A stretch of 64,000 nucleotides of DNA from Lycocorax pyrrhopterus obiensis (Eukaryota > Chordata > Aves > Passeriformes > Paradisaeidae), in assembly GCA_014706295.1 (NCBI GenBank), contig JACSVZ010000008.1, positions 3,846,848 through 3,910,847 on the forward strand. Reading direction: 5' to 3'. Shown one piece after another: positions 1 through 11,600 of the stretch. The position numbers were made by a program, and so were the translations under genes. The notes under the pieces are model-generated. The model worked only from the letters and a program-made list of their open reading frames with translations, made no database searches and was not told where the DNA came from. The stretch's first letter is position 1; each line of letters begins with the position of its first letter.

Positions 1-1439
1 GAGACTTGCAAAAGCAAAGGGTGTTTAAGTTAAAGAAGTCAAGAGGGATCAACCTCTCTTCACCAAAGCTTATGAAGTGTCAAGAAGTGAAGGAGTGACC
101 CCAACCTGAAGTTACCTGAAGGGCTCCACCGGTCAGTTAATGAGTAAAACTAGTAAAACTTCAAAAGTTGTAACTGCATCACACACCAGTGACTCTTGCC
201 AAAGGGCTACTCTATGCCTCTGGATTAATGAGGCAGTAAAAGTAACCATAACATAACAGGCAATTTGAAGAAAAACCTGGAGGAAATGTGGCTAGCTGTT
301 ATCAGCATTCCAGTTAAAAATGAGTCTTCCTGTCCAGTATCTACTGACAAAAAACCAAGCCTGAAACATTTCTAACTAGAGTGATGGGCAAGAAATTAAT
401 TTGGAGTTAACACCACAACCAGGCTCTTCCTCAAAGTGGGGAGCTCATTCTCATTTTGGGACACTGCCTCTACCTCGGGTGCTCCCTTGCTTCCCTCACC
501 AGAAGACAAGCATGGCAAGAGAAGCAGTTTGTGTAAGTACAAGCAATCACAATAAAGTTAGAGAGCAGAGAACTGGATGAGCTGGGACAGTAAAATCACC
601 TCTACTGGCCCAATGAATTGTCCCAGGTAACTATAAAGGTTGCAAGAGAATAACTTCCAAGTTGGCCATATGTTGCCAAGCAAGGCCTGACTTCTGCCTG
701 AGATTTTCTATGGCAGAATCCAGAAGACAAGTGGATGTTCTAGGGCACCTGGTAGTCATCAGGAGTAAGTTGTCCCATACAGTATGCTAAGATATTCCCA
801 AAAAGTTATGAGTAGCATTCTTCCCTGCAGCAGATCCCTGGAGAAATACACAAAAATGTTTTGGGCATACTTGTTGTCCACCTCTGTTCTTTCTGTTTCT
901 GTTCTGAGGGTTTTTTTGCAGGGATGCAAGGGACAGATTTCATGCGAGTCTCTGCAGAAATCCTGTATTTAACATCCCCTTTTCACCAAATATAGCCACA
1001 GCACAAAGACTGGGAAAATCTGCTATCTGGCATCTGAAACCAAACACTGCCCCATGACCATACACAGAGAAGCACTGCCCTGAAATATAAACACACACTT
1101 CAACGTAGCCTTTTAAAATTGCAATAGCAACTCTGATATTTTAATAGCAGCAAATGAATTGCATTTAAAAGCTGCTCCATAAAGAAAAAAAAATATGACA
1201 GTGAGTAAATCCTTTCAGAAAAAACAAACTCTCTTTTTATGTCATAGAGTTCTAAGGCATTCCCCCAACCTGCTTTGAAGAATCAGATCTATATGAGATA
1301 CTGAAACAAAAACCCATGGCAAGCAGCAGTAACTGGTCCTGCTTCCCCCACAGATGCAAAATCAAAATGTCCCCGCATTTTATACCAGAAAAGCCTTCCC
1401 TGAAATAGCACAGTCCAGCCTCCCGGGGAGCCTCAGCTG

Positions 1440-1690
1440 ACATCAGGTGACACATCCAGTTTTGCTGACAAGCTCCCTCTCTCTTGCTCCAGCCTCCACA
1501 TCATGTCGGCGTTCGGAGGCTCCCAGAACAGCTCCTTTGCGGTGCACGAACAGCACAAACTGGGAGCGCAGAAAGGCCGCGCTGGGCTCGGGCAGCTCTG
1601 CGGCTCCGATGGCGCACTCAGCCAGGCGTGACCGGGAGCAGGCAGAACGGCTGGCTCAGCTCCTCCAGACACAACCAACAGCAACCCTTT
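1440..1690. other. GC-rich exon-like patch of unknown nature
   Basis: A GC-rich, CpG-containing island of about 200 bp in an otherwise A/T-rich stretch. On the plus strand a pyrimidine-rich tract ending in CTCCAG (about 1474-1493) resembles a 3' splice site. It is followed by an ATG at 1504 and a 42-codon open frame ending at a TGA near 1630. The minus strand is also open over most of the patch (1433-1684). I do not recognise either translation. It could be an alternative exon, an exonised repeat or a regulatory island. Confidence 0.3.
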
Positions 1691-1852
1691 CTATTTATAC
1701 CTCCGTGGCAAACAAGGAGGGGATTGTGCAAGGGCAGGTTTGCACAGGGCACATGACTGGTGTGCTATCAAAGCACCAGCTTCGGTATGTGATGGCCTGA
1801 CGGTGCCTCATATCCACAGTTACTCCTCCAAGAAAACACAGGTTTTATTTTT

Positions 1853-2455
1853 ACATAATCACAGCCCCATTTAGGTTGGAAAATACCTCTAAAATCATCA
1901 AGTTCAACCTGTGACCAGTCACCACCTTGTCATCCAGACCAGAGCACTGAGTGCCAGGCCCAGATGTTTCCTGAACACCTCCAGAGATGGTGACTCCACC
2001 ACCTCTCTGGGTAGCTAGCCCATTCCAGGGCCTGACAACCCTTTCTGAGAAGGAATTTCTCCTGATTTCCAGCCTTAACCTCCCCTGGCACAGCTTGAGG
2101 CTATGTCCTCTCATCCTGTCACTTGTTCCTTGGGAGCACAGACCAACCCCCACCTGGCTCCCCCCTCCTGTCAGGGAGTTGCAGAGAGTGAGAAGGTACC
2201 CCCTGAGCCTCCTTTTCTCCAGGCTGAGTCCCTCCAGCTCCCTCAGTTGCTCCTCACTGGACTTACCCTCCAGACCCTTCCCCAGCTCCGTTCCCTTCTC
2301 TGGACACGCTCCAGCACCTCAGTGTCCTTGTAGTGAAGACCCAGAACTGGACACAAGATTTGAGGTGTGGCCTCAACAGTGCCCAGCACAGGGGGATGGT
2401 CACTGCCCTGGTCCTGCTGGACACACCACTGCTGATACAAGACACCCTCCACTCT
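1853..2455 (-). mobile_element. CR1 LINE fragment, about 600 bp, minus orientation
   Basis: The plus strand reads as the antisense of an avian CR1 3' region. A phrase like 'ttaggttggaaaatacctct' is followed by 'catccag', 'cctgaacacctccagagatgg', 'ctcctttctccaggctgag', 'ttctctggacacgctccagc' and 'tgaggtgtggcctcaacagtgcc', in the order expected of the 3' end and 3' part of the CR1 ORF2 (last part of the reverse transcriptase). It is 5'-truncated and decayed by point changes. The open frames over it (1851-2153, 1987-2463, 2263-2580) are by-products of the repeat, not genes. Confidence 0.85.
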
Positions 2456-3603
2456 CCTCCTAATTTAATCTGCAGCAGTGGGCTGCACCAGCCTGGTTTT
2501 TTTTTGGTAACAGAACAAGCCTGCAAACTACAGAACACAGTCCAGTTATCTGCTTTATCCACATCCTCAAGAAAATCCAAGCCAGGCTAACTCAGCCTAC
2601 AAATTTCCTGTCCCCAGATGTTCTGACCAGTGCTTCCTAGAGAAATTACACATTAACTTGAATCTTTCTTCCTTACAAGGTTTTAAGTCTACTATTTTAG
2701 GGGAGGGTGGATAGGAAAAAATCATATCCTCAAAGATTTTACTTTCCACTCCCAGCTTAACTTTTAATTTAGGAAAAGGGGGGAAATATTCAGTTAAAGA
2801 GAAACTGAGTCCTGCTTTAACAGCACAGCCAGCCTTCCTCCTCCTTCCCTGGCCTCAAAGACAAGGAACAATCAGAGTGTGCATCAGTAGTCCGGAGATG
2901 CCAGGACCTGTACACCCTGCTTTAATTCCTCCGTGTCTCCCTTAAAGGGAAGATGCACAGAAGCACTGTAAGTAGGTCAACCAAAAACCCTCACGGCCTG
3001 TAAGGAAGCCAAGTGACTTCATTAAGATCTGACAAGGGTGGCTGAATTTTTACACAGCTAATTAGCGAGCTCAGCAGACAAAAACGGTGTTTCGGGTAGT
3101 CACAGCAAAATCTTCAGGAAAATCGGCACGGTAGGTGAGGCAATCAGCACTCATAACAGAACCCTGGCAAAAAAAGACAGCTGTTTATTTGAGTTAAAAG
3201 AGTGACTTCTTAGGAAAAACAGGCCTGACTAGTCTCCTGCTACCCTCAGCTGCATACCATTCCTTTAACAGGTAGGCCAAGCGAGCTCTCATTGCTCAAC
3301 TGGTTTCTCATTACGATTTCCCTAAATACGCTAAAGGGAAAGCTGGTGGATACTTCAAGGTGAAGCCTTTTCATTTCCAAAGCGCAAGAAACTGCAATGA
3401 TTTCAGCAATTTCGAAACAGTCCCAGAAGGAGTGGTAACTGATGGCAGCTAATTCAGTGTAGAGCAGACTCAAAAGACACTATTAAAGCAGATACACATG
3501 CAAAGTGAAAGCTGGTATTTGCTTTCTTGCTTCCTGCCTGAAAAGTCTGAGATAATCCATTAAACTGCCCACATATCAGCATATTAAATATTATCAGTGT
3601 ATC

Positions 3604-3693
3604 TAGGGGAAGGTGTCCCTGTCCTCAGCAGGGAGTTGGAACTAGGTGACCTTTAAGGTCCGTTCCAACCCAGGCCATTCTATGATTTTATGA
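3604..3693 (+). mobile_element. CR1 LINE 3' end fragment
   Basis: A short stretch with the CR1 3' signature in sense orientation: 'ggtgtccctg', 'ggaactaggtgacctttaag', 'gttccaacccaggccattct', ending in the ATTCTATGAT-type short tandem octamers typical of CR1 termini. It is severely 5'-truncated, to about 90 bp. Confidence 0.85.
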
Positions 3694-4694
3694 CATTAAA
3701 ACTACAATAAAGTACAACCATGAAAAATTTCATAGGGTCATTTACTGTACTATGCCACTGGTTACTCCTGTGGCCTTTAAACAGCCAGTTGGGCTTTTTC
3801 TTTCGGTTGTTTTTTGAAATCCTGCAGGTTAAACTTGTAGGCAAATAAGCTCTAAGATTAAAATAGTCTTATTTAGAACAAAATTCTCCAAGTAACTGTG
3901 CACCTCACATCCTTACATTTTGGGGGTTCCTGCTATATTCCATCCGGCAACCTAATGGTGTATTACCACTCATCAGACTATTTCCGTACCTCTGTCAAGC
4001 TTCTACAAAACACAAGCATAGCATGTTCTAACCTCTAAATCTACAGCTAAAGAGAGAGTATCATCTATTCCTCCCACCATTTTCACCTCAGCAACAACAG
4101 GTACCGAGGCAGCAAGCAGCAAAATCAGTGGAATTTTCCATATGGAGCAGGAGATCCTAATGCAAAAACACAACAGCAAAGGCAACCTCCCACCATCTGC
4201 AAGAGGATTAGCAGCCATCTATCCCTGAAGTGACGGAGATAAACACCGCTGCTGGCAGGAAAACCGGTCCCTCCCAATTGTTCCCACCAAACTGGGGTCT
4301 GAGCTGCCCGATTCGTCCCATCGGGAAGTAATTTCCCTACCAGCAGCGGCAATGGCCGGATCCTCACGGGGAACTCCCCCTTCTCCCTGCGTTTCCCTGG
4401 CGCTATTTTTGGGCGACCCGTCCGCCCCTCCCCAAACACAGTCCTTCCATCACAGCCATCGCGAAGGCGCCCTTGAAAGCCCCACTTCCACCACCCTCCC
4501 TCATCGCCGCTTCCTCTGTTTGGGATCTGGGAGCGGGTCCTGCTGGGGGAATACAAACAGCATTAGGATCGGCCTTCCCCCCTTCCGCGCTGCCCTCGTC
4601 CCGCGCACGCTGGGCGCTCAGAGAACCTCTCCTCGAGCCCGCCGGGGCTCAGCTGATGGGGAAGAAGCTCGGATAGGCGGAGGGCAGCGCTTAC

Positions 4695-4749
4695 CGGCGG
4701 CCAGGAGCCCGAGGAGGCTGAGGAGCCCGAGGATCAGCGGCCGCGCCAT
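4695..4749 (-). CDS. PSAP: Signal-peptide exon, probably prosaposin (PSAP) exon 1
   Basis: An ATG at 4749 opens an 18-codon exon, MARPLILGLLSLLGLLAA, plus one base of the next codon. It ends at a consensus donor GTAAGC (G at 4694). The peptide is a clean secretory signal: a short basic start, a leucine-rich core, and small residues before the expected cleavage. A TATA box lies about 60 bp upstream and the exon sits in a GC-rich island. PSAP encodes the lysosomal precursor of saposins A-D, which help degrade sphingolipids; its first coding exon is also only a signal peptide. In human, PSAP lies head-to-head with CHST3, the next gene here, in this same divergent orientation. The name therefore rests on position and exon type, since no saposin domain is within the window. 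Another secreted protein cannot be excluded. The antisense and longer frames around it (4618-5166) are artefacts of GC-rich sequence. Confidence 0.6.
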
Positions 4750-4807
4750 AGTCACCCCTTCCTCGTCCGCCTGCAATGCGGCGCCGCCGGCACCGCCCGC
4801 TTCCACC

Positions 4808-4815
4808 CTTATATA
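4808..4815 (-). promoter_or_regulatory. PSAP: TATA box of the signal-peptide gene (probable PSAP)
   Basis: On the minus strand the sequence reads TATATAAG, flanked by GC-rich DNA, 59 bp upstream of the ATG at 4749. With usual spacing this puts the transcription start near 4780 and gives a very short 5'UTR of about 30 nt. The surrounding 4600-5000 is CpG-rich, so this is a TATA-plus-CpG-island promoter. Confidence 0.6.
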
Positions 4816-5176
4816 GGGCGGGACGCGCACGCGCGCACACCGCCCCGCCTGCCGCGCACGCGCACTGGCGAGACAGCGGAGAGGGGGCAGCGGATGTGAG
4901 GGGGTGTGAGGGGTGTCTCGGGGGGGCGCGAAATGGCCGCCTTGGGTCTGTGTTCTGAAGGCCAGAGCCGCGGCTCCCCGGAGCCCTCTGCGAGCCCCCG
5001 CCACTGGAGACGGCGTTGTCAGGCCGGAAAAAAAAAACAAAAAAGCCTTCAAGGCGATTTTTGCGTCCACGGGCTGTGCCCTGAGGCAGTGGGAGCCCCA
5101 AAGGCAGGAGTCCCCGCACACAGACCTGCTAGGCTGGCAGCATCTCATTGAGGCACACACCAACATGGAGACATAG

Positions 5177-5466
5177 TGTTAAGGGGTGGGAATGGACCTT
5201 CTCCAACCCCCTGCCATGGGCCTCCCACTGGACCAGGTTAGTCAAGGCTGTATCCCACCTGGCTTTGAACCGTTCCAGGGATGGCACATCCACAACCTCC
5301 CTGTGCAGCCTGTGCCAGTGCCTCACTGCCCCTACAGTAATAAAGTTTCCTCTTAATATCCAACCTAAATTACCTCTCATTCAAATTGTACCCATTCCCC
5401 CTCGTCCTGTCACTACAATTGCTGATGAAGAGTCCCTCCCCAGCTTCCCCGTGGCCTCCTTCAGAT
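5177..5466 (-). mobile_element. CR1 LINE 3' fragment, minus orientation
   Basis: The plus strand carries the antisense CR1 3' region: 'ccaaccccctgccatgggc', 'ggaccaggtt', 'ccacctggctttgaaccgtt', 'ccagggatggcacatccac', 'cagcctgtgccagtgcctca', 'cctcgtcctgtcacta'. It lies just upstream of the probable PSAP promoter and is about 290 bp long and 5'-truncated. Confidence 0.9.
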
Positions 5467-8376
5467 AGCGGGATGTGCTGTGAGGTCTCCACACAACCAA
5501 ACATCATGCTGGACATGTGCCACCACAGTGCTTCCCACTCACAGGCTTCCCATCTTGCTTGGGAGGCAATGGGAATGCTGTTTTTTCATTGCCACACAGG
5601 GAAGGCTCCCCATTGTCACAGGGCAGCCAGGCATCTCTGTGGTCCAAATGAACAGCAGTTAAAAGCACAATTAAGAACAACAGCCTGAGTTCACTCACTT
5701 GCTGTCTCCCAGCCTCTTACTCCTGCTGTGCCCCTTGCACTGATACAGCTAACTGGAAAAACAAACTAACTCAGAAAGAAGGAAAAAAAAAAAAAAAAAA
5801 AAGCAGCAGCGTTTTCCTGACTGGTTCAACAAACCGAACTGACTCGGCCAAGGGACAGAGCAGATCCCTCATGGGCTCCCCAGGACTGGGCAGAGCTGCC
5901 AGACCAGCTCCCCTCTTCTTCTAAACCCACACTCAAGGCTTGCTGTAGCTGGAAGAAGGGTCCTCGATAATGCTTCCCACAGCCTGGGGAATTGGGCATC
6001 CCCTGTGGCCTCAGCACAACACAAACTTATCCCATCTAAAGAGCTTGCCCTCTGCCAGGCTTATCCTGCCCGGTTTGTGGGGATCTTCCAGGTACTGCCC
6101 TTCATCTGAGGGCACCCATATTATTACCTTGCTAGGTCCTTACCTACATGTTCATTTTTCAAGGACCAGACGTGATAGCATTTTGATAACATTTAAGGTT
6201 GATAACATTTAAGGTTTACTCGCAGCATGAGGATTAGGAGGAAGTGGATCTGTTCTGTTTCACTTTGCCAGGCTATACCAAACAGCGTAACACACATTTC
6301 TCCTTTTCTTATAAGGACCCTTTAAAAGCCAAGCTAAGAATTCACAGTTACCATGATTTTCTTCACAAACCACATCAGGAGAACTTGATGCTTACACAGG
6401 CCTTTGCCCCTCCACAAGTCAGCACAGCTTCATTCGGAGCTTCATCCAGAGTCTCTGCTATCACCACCATCGGGAGCCGGGTTCTTAGGTAATTCCCAAA
6501 CTGGAGCCAGGTGCACTCAGACTGAATCAACGAGGCAGAAAGCCAGCCCCAATTTTGGCCAGACTAAACAAGCAACCTTTACTCTGGCTCTAAAGCCACC
6601 TTGCCTAGGCAGGGCTCTGTGTGCTGCCCTTATCTCAGGAGAGCACATAAAGTGTTGACGAGGCACCTCAACTTTCCAACCAGCAGTCAGCTACTAACCT
6701 AGGAAAACACACACCAAAAAAAAGAGCTTTGTGAAGAATATTTAAAAGGAGGTTAAGTAAGACTGTCTGGAACAGGCGAGCTATTTCAGCAGGAAGGGTG
6801 TTTTTCTTCTGAGAGCTGAAGGACAGGGGGAAGGAAGGACTAACTTGGAGCTAGCAAGTTCTACCCCCAATCTGTTATTATTTCAGGCTAGCTCAGGTTT
6901 TCCTGGAGCTTTGCCAATTCCCATTGATCTGGAGCCTTTTTTTTCTCTCTCAAGCACACAGGATATAATATTTGGCAATAACAAATTGACACCATGACTT
7001 AGCTTTCCTGGTCTAGCCATACTGCCTGATGGTTTCCTCACTTAAAAATGGGATTAAACAAAATAAAATGGCATCAAGAGTTCAAGCACTAGCTGTCTGC
7101 CATGGATGTTTGGAAGAGTGGGAAACTCCAAAGGATATCTCAGCCTGTTGGACCAGGTCCAGCTCACAGATGTGAGCTGAGACCTGGCACTGAGGGTGTG
7201 AGCTGCAGCCACCACCCACCGTCTGCCTACCACCTTCTGCTTTTGCTGAGCTTCTGCTGAGATTTGGAGGTTTTCCTGAAGATAAACCTCCCAGATAAGG
7301 TGCCAGGTGAGGCTTTTCAGGAAGGATCATGGCTTGTCTGTAGTGACATACAGCTGAGTCACTTGGCTGTGGCTGAGGGAGAAGGAGGCCTTCCCCAGCC
7401 TAAACTTGACTTTTAGCCCCATTTTCTGGGAGGCACATGCTCTGCTTAGAGAAAGTGAGTAGGAAGGGCTCAGAAAGCTGCAGCCAAGTGAGGGACTTTC
7501 CTGCAGCTAAACACATGACTCACTTTCCAGCTGCCTCCCCTACCAACCAGTTGGACCAGGCTGGCACCAGAGCCCGGGCTGCTTTTGATGCTGAGTTTTG
7601 TCGTGCCTACAGCGCACAAATTCCTTCCACGTCACCTCGCCCTCCTGGCACCCAATTCTGCGCTTTGCATAAGTGGGGCACGTGAGGAATCTCTGTTTGG
7701 CAATCCCAGGAGGCCAGCCAGAGGCCCCTGCAGGCTCTGATTTTGCAGCCACAGCCAGCTCTGCAGGAGAAGTGTTCTCTTTGCAAAAGAAAAAAACCAA
7801 AACAAGTGAAATAAATAAAGAGAGGCTTTTTCTGCAGCAGCCTGGCTTTCAGACTGTTTTGCATTTCCACTCAGACTGCAGCAGGAGGAGGAAGAGAAGC
7901 AAAGCCAGGCACAAATTACAGCCTGACAGCCTCGTGCAGAGCTTTGGACATGTTTGAAGTTTATTCCAGCCCAAGACCAGCCTCCCTGTGATTCACCAAA
8001 TAGTTTGGCTTGTGGGTCCCACTGGAGTGGAGACAGACACCCACACACTCACCCACCCTTCCTCACCACTAACAGGCTGCAGAGAAATAGCTCCTGCTCT
8101 GACATTCTTCCCAGAGCAGAAAGCATCAGAGCATTTTCCAAATGGGATGGCAGTGCTGCAGGGACTGCATCCAAGGGCAGAGCTGCAGCTTGGCAACACC
8201 AGCAGCCAGGGCAGGTGGGACATGTCCCACTCCTGGCACACACACAAAAAAGAAACCAAAAACCACAACCCTGACCCACAGAAACAGATGGCTCTTGACT
8301 GGATCAGGGGCCTGAATCAGCCCAGGGTGCAGAGAGCAGCATGTGATGAGCCAGCTGGGCTGTAAGAGCAAGACTA
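5467..8376. other. Intergenic stretch without recognisable genes
   Basis: Contains a 20-nt poly(A) run at 5783-5802 and a perfect 16-bp tandem duplication at 6183-6214. Open frames up to 138 codons (7632-8048, minus) occur but overlap others on the opposite strand, lack recognisable domains and have no convincing splice or promoter context. I see nothing else to annotate. Confidence 0.5.
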
Positions 8377-8636
8377 CAGCAACTTCAAACTGAAGGAGAG
8401 TAGATTTAGGTGAGATATGAGAAAGAAATTCTTCCCTGTGAAGGTGTGAGGCCCTGGTAAGGAACTGCCCAGAGAAGCTGTGGCTGCCCCTGTATCCCTG
8501 GAAGTGTCCAAGGCCAGGTTGGACAGGGCTTGGAGCAACCTGGTCCAGTGGAAGGTGTCCCTGCCTATGGCAGAGGGTGTAACAAAATGGCCTTCAAGGT
8601 CCCTTCCAACCCAAACCATGCTGTGAGTCTATGACC
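8377..8636 (+). mobile_element. CR1 LINE 3' fragment
   Basis: Sense CR1 3' region: 'gagatatgagaaagaaattc', 'ttccctgtgaaggtgtgagg', 'cagagaagctgtggctgccc', 'ggaagtgtccaaggccaggt', 'ggagcaacctggtccagtgg', 'cccttccaacccaaaccatg', with a decayed octamer end. About 260 bp, 5'-truncated. Confidence 0.9.
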
Positions 8637-11600
8637 CTACACATTTCCAGCCTCTGGGCCCCTGGCATCAGCACAAACAACCACACATTGCTGAGCCCAG
8701 CAACTGATCCGGCTTTAGGAGTGATCCCTTCCTCTCTCCAGGCAGTTTTTTGCCTGGATCCGGTTCGCTGTCTGAACGCCTGTGGCACAGCGTGGGGTGA
8801 AAGCATCAAGGACCATCCCCCTTTGGCAGCCATGCCACAGCAGAGCTCTCAATTAACACCAGCATGGTCACAGGCCACATTCCTTCCCACGTTCAGCTCA
8901 GCCACAACTTAATTATCTAAAGGGGTCACGTCAAGTACACAGGATTTTCCAAGCAAAGCATAACATAAAACCTCAAATCACTGCAACTAATTCTCATTTC
9001 AGTATTTCCTTTGTCAGCCAGTACAAGTTGTGCATTTTAGTTATAAGCTGTGGTTTGTTTCCAGATTTCCTCAGCATTTTAGGTACTACTTACTGGGATT
9101 AAACTCCTATTTCAAGGCAAACCACAACTGATACTTCAAACCAAGTAGATCAACACAAAGAGTGTCAGCAGCCATAAATGCTTTGCCCTCGTGAACCAGG
9201 ATTTCTGACCAGCTCTAGCAAGATCTGGAACAACAAGAAAGTTGCCAGAAAAGCAGATGATTCCTCCTAAATACCAGGGAATCAACAGTGCAGCACCACC
9301 TCATCAATGTTTTAAAGGATATGCACCAAGATGCAGAATTCCATTCCTGCTCCCATTGTGTCATCTTTTCAGGGTCATAAGCAGTAAGATTGCAGCCAGA
9401 TAAATCTCTGCCACAACCTTTGAAGGAGAGTTTCTTTTTATAAATGTAAAGTAATATGTTTCTGTAAATCCTATTTACCCTACCTCCCCAAAAATTTGGA
9501 ACTACACATCTAGGTTATCCAGGAAGAAAACAAAGGAAAATGTATAACAGATTTTAAAATATGCTTCAGAAATACCAAAAATATAAAGCCTGACCAGGAA
9601 AAAGAAGATTTTAGGACTTCTTTAGTTCCCATTCATACTACAGCAGAGAAGCAGCTCCCTGGAAGCAGTACCTCTTTTGGTTCCTGGCTTGCCCATAAAG
9701 ATCCAAAGCAGATGACTTGGGCTTCTTACTGGGAACTGAGATCCTCTCCAATAAGAGGAGCAGGCTTGGCATTTTTTAGGATTTCTGCAGTGAAAAAATA
9801 GGGATGAACAGAAGAGTGCCTATATCTATTCCTGCCTGGTGCTGCCCTCCCTCACTCTGTCGCATTGTGCCATTGCACTGAAGCTCACCACCATTTCCTA
9901 GAGCAGCCAGGTCTTTGCAGCTCGTCTACCCACAGAAGAGCTGCTTTCCAGAAGGTGTATTTAGTGTATCACCTCTATCCAAGATGCCAGGCAGGGCAGG
10001 CATTTTCCAAAACAAATACCAGATGGCACAGCCAGGCCTTGCCCTTAACCCAGATGGGGTTGACGAGTGCATGGGTAGGGACCCCGTGTGTGTAGGGTCT
10101 CTCTTTCACTGTTATTTTTGGTGTGAAGTGGAGAATATCCTCATCTTCCATTTCCTCCTTAACCTGTCCGTTGCCTTTGGGCTCAGCTCTCAGCACAGGA
10201 CTGGTAGCTCCAAACACCAAAGCCTTGCTTTTAGCATTGCCAGACAGAAATGGGCAAAAATTGCCTGCCAAAACAAAAAAACTTTTACAAAATATGGGGC
10301 TGAGTTCCTTTCATTTGCTCTCTGTTTTGCAGGTTTTCGAGGATTACACTTGGAAGCTCTAAGGACTTTTTCAGCTGTGGAGGTTATTGCCATCCAGTGT
10401 TTTCCATCTGCTGTGACTCATTTGGGCGCTCACAGAAGTGATTAGATAATCACAGGACTCTGGGAGCTACAGCTTCATGGAAAAGCACAAAGAATTACAG
10501 ATTTTGCAGGAGAAATAAGAGTTGGCAGAGAACAGCTACAAGAGCTGCTGTAAGGAACCAGGCTGAGGAAACACATCTACCCCCCAGACTTTCTTCAGTT
10601 TCCTACTCTGTTGAAATATTTGCTTTCTCTTCCTTCATTGTCCAAAGCAAAAAGGAAGGCACTAAATAGAACCTATTTTTGGGGAAGAAGGTACAAAACA
10701 GAAGAGTTTGGGCTGGAAATAAAAGCCCAAGTAAGCTGTCCTCAAAATCCTGCGTGTGCTCATAGCTGATGTGTAGGAAAGAGAGAAGGAATAGGACAGG
10801 AAGATCATGTAGTCCAGTATCTTAACAAACACCCTGAGAAGTCAGGCAGGGGTCGCTGCTTTCTGTGCTATTGCAAGGTCTACAATTCCTTTTTTGGGTC
10901 ACAAAAAGCATCAGGCAGCACCTCAGGCCACACGTGATCTCACCTCAGCTGCGCACTCACGGCCCAGGATTTCTAAGCCAGGCTGTGGATTTCAATGAGG
11001 CTTGCAGCAGCAGCCAATCACTGTGGCCAAAAGTGGCACGGGTTGGGATTAATCAAAGTCACAAGGCCACAGGGGGAAGTGGCAAGTACAGCTACTGTGG
11101 CTCTCACCACAAGGTCTTTCTTCATCATACCAGTGGACACAACCCACTCCCAGAGTCGTGGGCATCTGAATAGCTGCCCTCTGCCCTCTTCCACAAAAGG
11201 GTAAAAATACAGCCAGAGACTTAATCTCTCTTCCACCGTTCTGGCTAAATCTGTGATTTTAACAGTTGGGAACAAGTTGCCCAGTGTGGTGTTCATCCCT
11301 TGCTTGCTCCAAGTCTGACAGGCATCCCACAGCAAACCTCCCAAGCCTCTTCTAGGGTTTCTTCACCTTCCGATTTCATAAAGCAAAAGCATGTTTCACT
11401 CCAGGGGAAAAACCCACCAGGATTGTGGCACAAGGAGGGCAAACGGCTATAGATTCAACACCTTTGGATTTCACAAGAGGATTCCCTGCCAGCAACCTCC
11501 TTTCTTGTGTCCTTCCCACCCAACAGCAGCTGGGGAAACATTGGAACATCTCCTCAAAACAGGCAATAGAGATGCTTCATGAATTCCATGGGCAGTGCTG

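Larger units (their letters stand above)
1..4694 (-). other. PSAP: Probable PSAP intron 1 (continues off the left edge)
   Basis: Sequence downstream, on the minus strand, of the signal-peptide exon ending at 4695. I found no second exon with the cysteine pattern of a saposin-A domain here, so exon 2 probably lies beyond the left edge. The stretch holds two CR1 fragments and one GC-rich exon-like patch at about 1440-1690. The rest (1-1430, 2460-3600, 3694-4300) is A/T-rich and shows nothing recognisable. From about 4300 to the exon, GC content rises into the promoter island. Confidence 0.5.

Noticed and set aside
1987..2463. 158-codon Pro/Ser/Leu-rich plus frame
   Set aside because: It lies wholly within an antisense CR1 fragment.
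9915..10445. 176-codon plus frame between PSAP and CHST3
   Set aside because: Starts at TTG, shows no recognisable motif and has no supporting gene structure.
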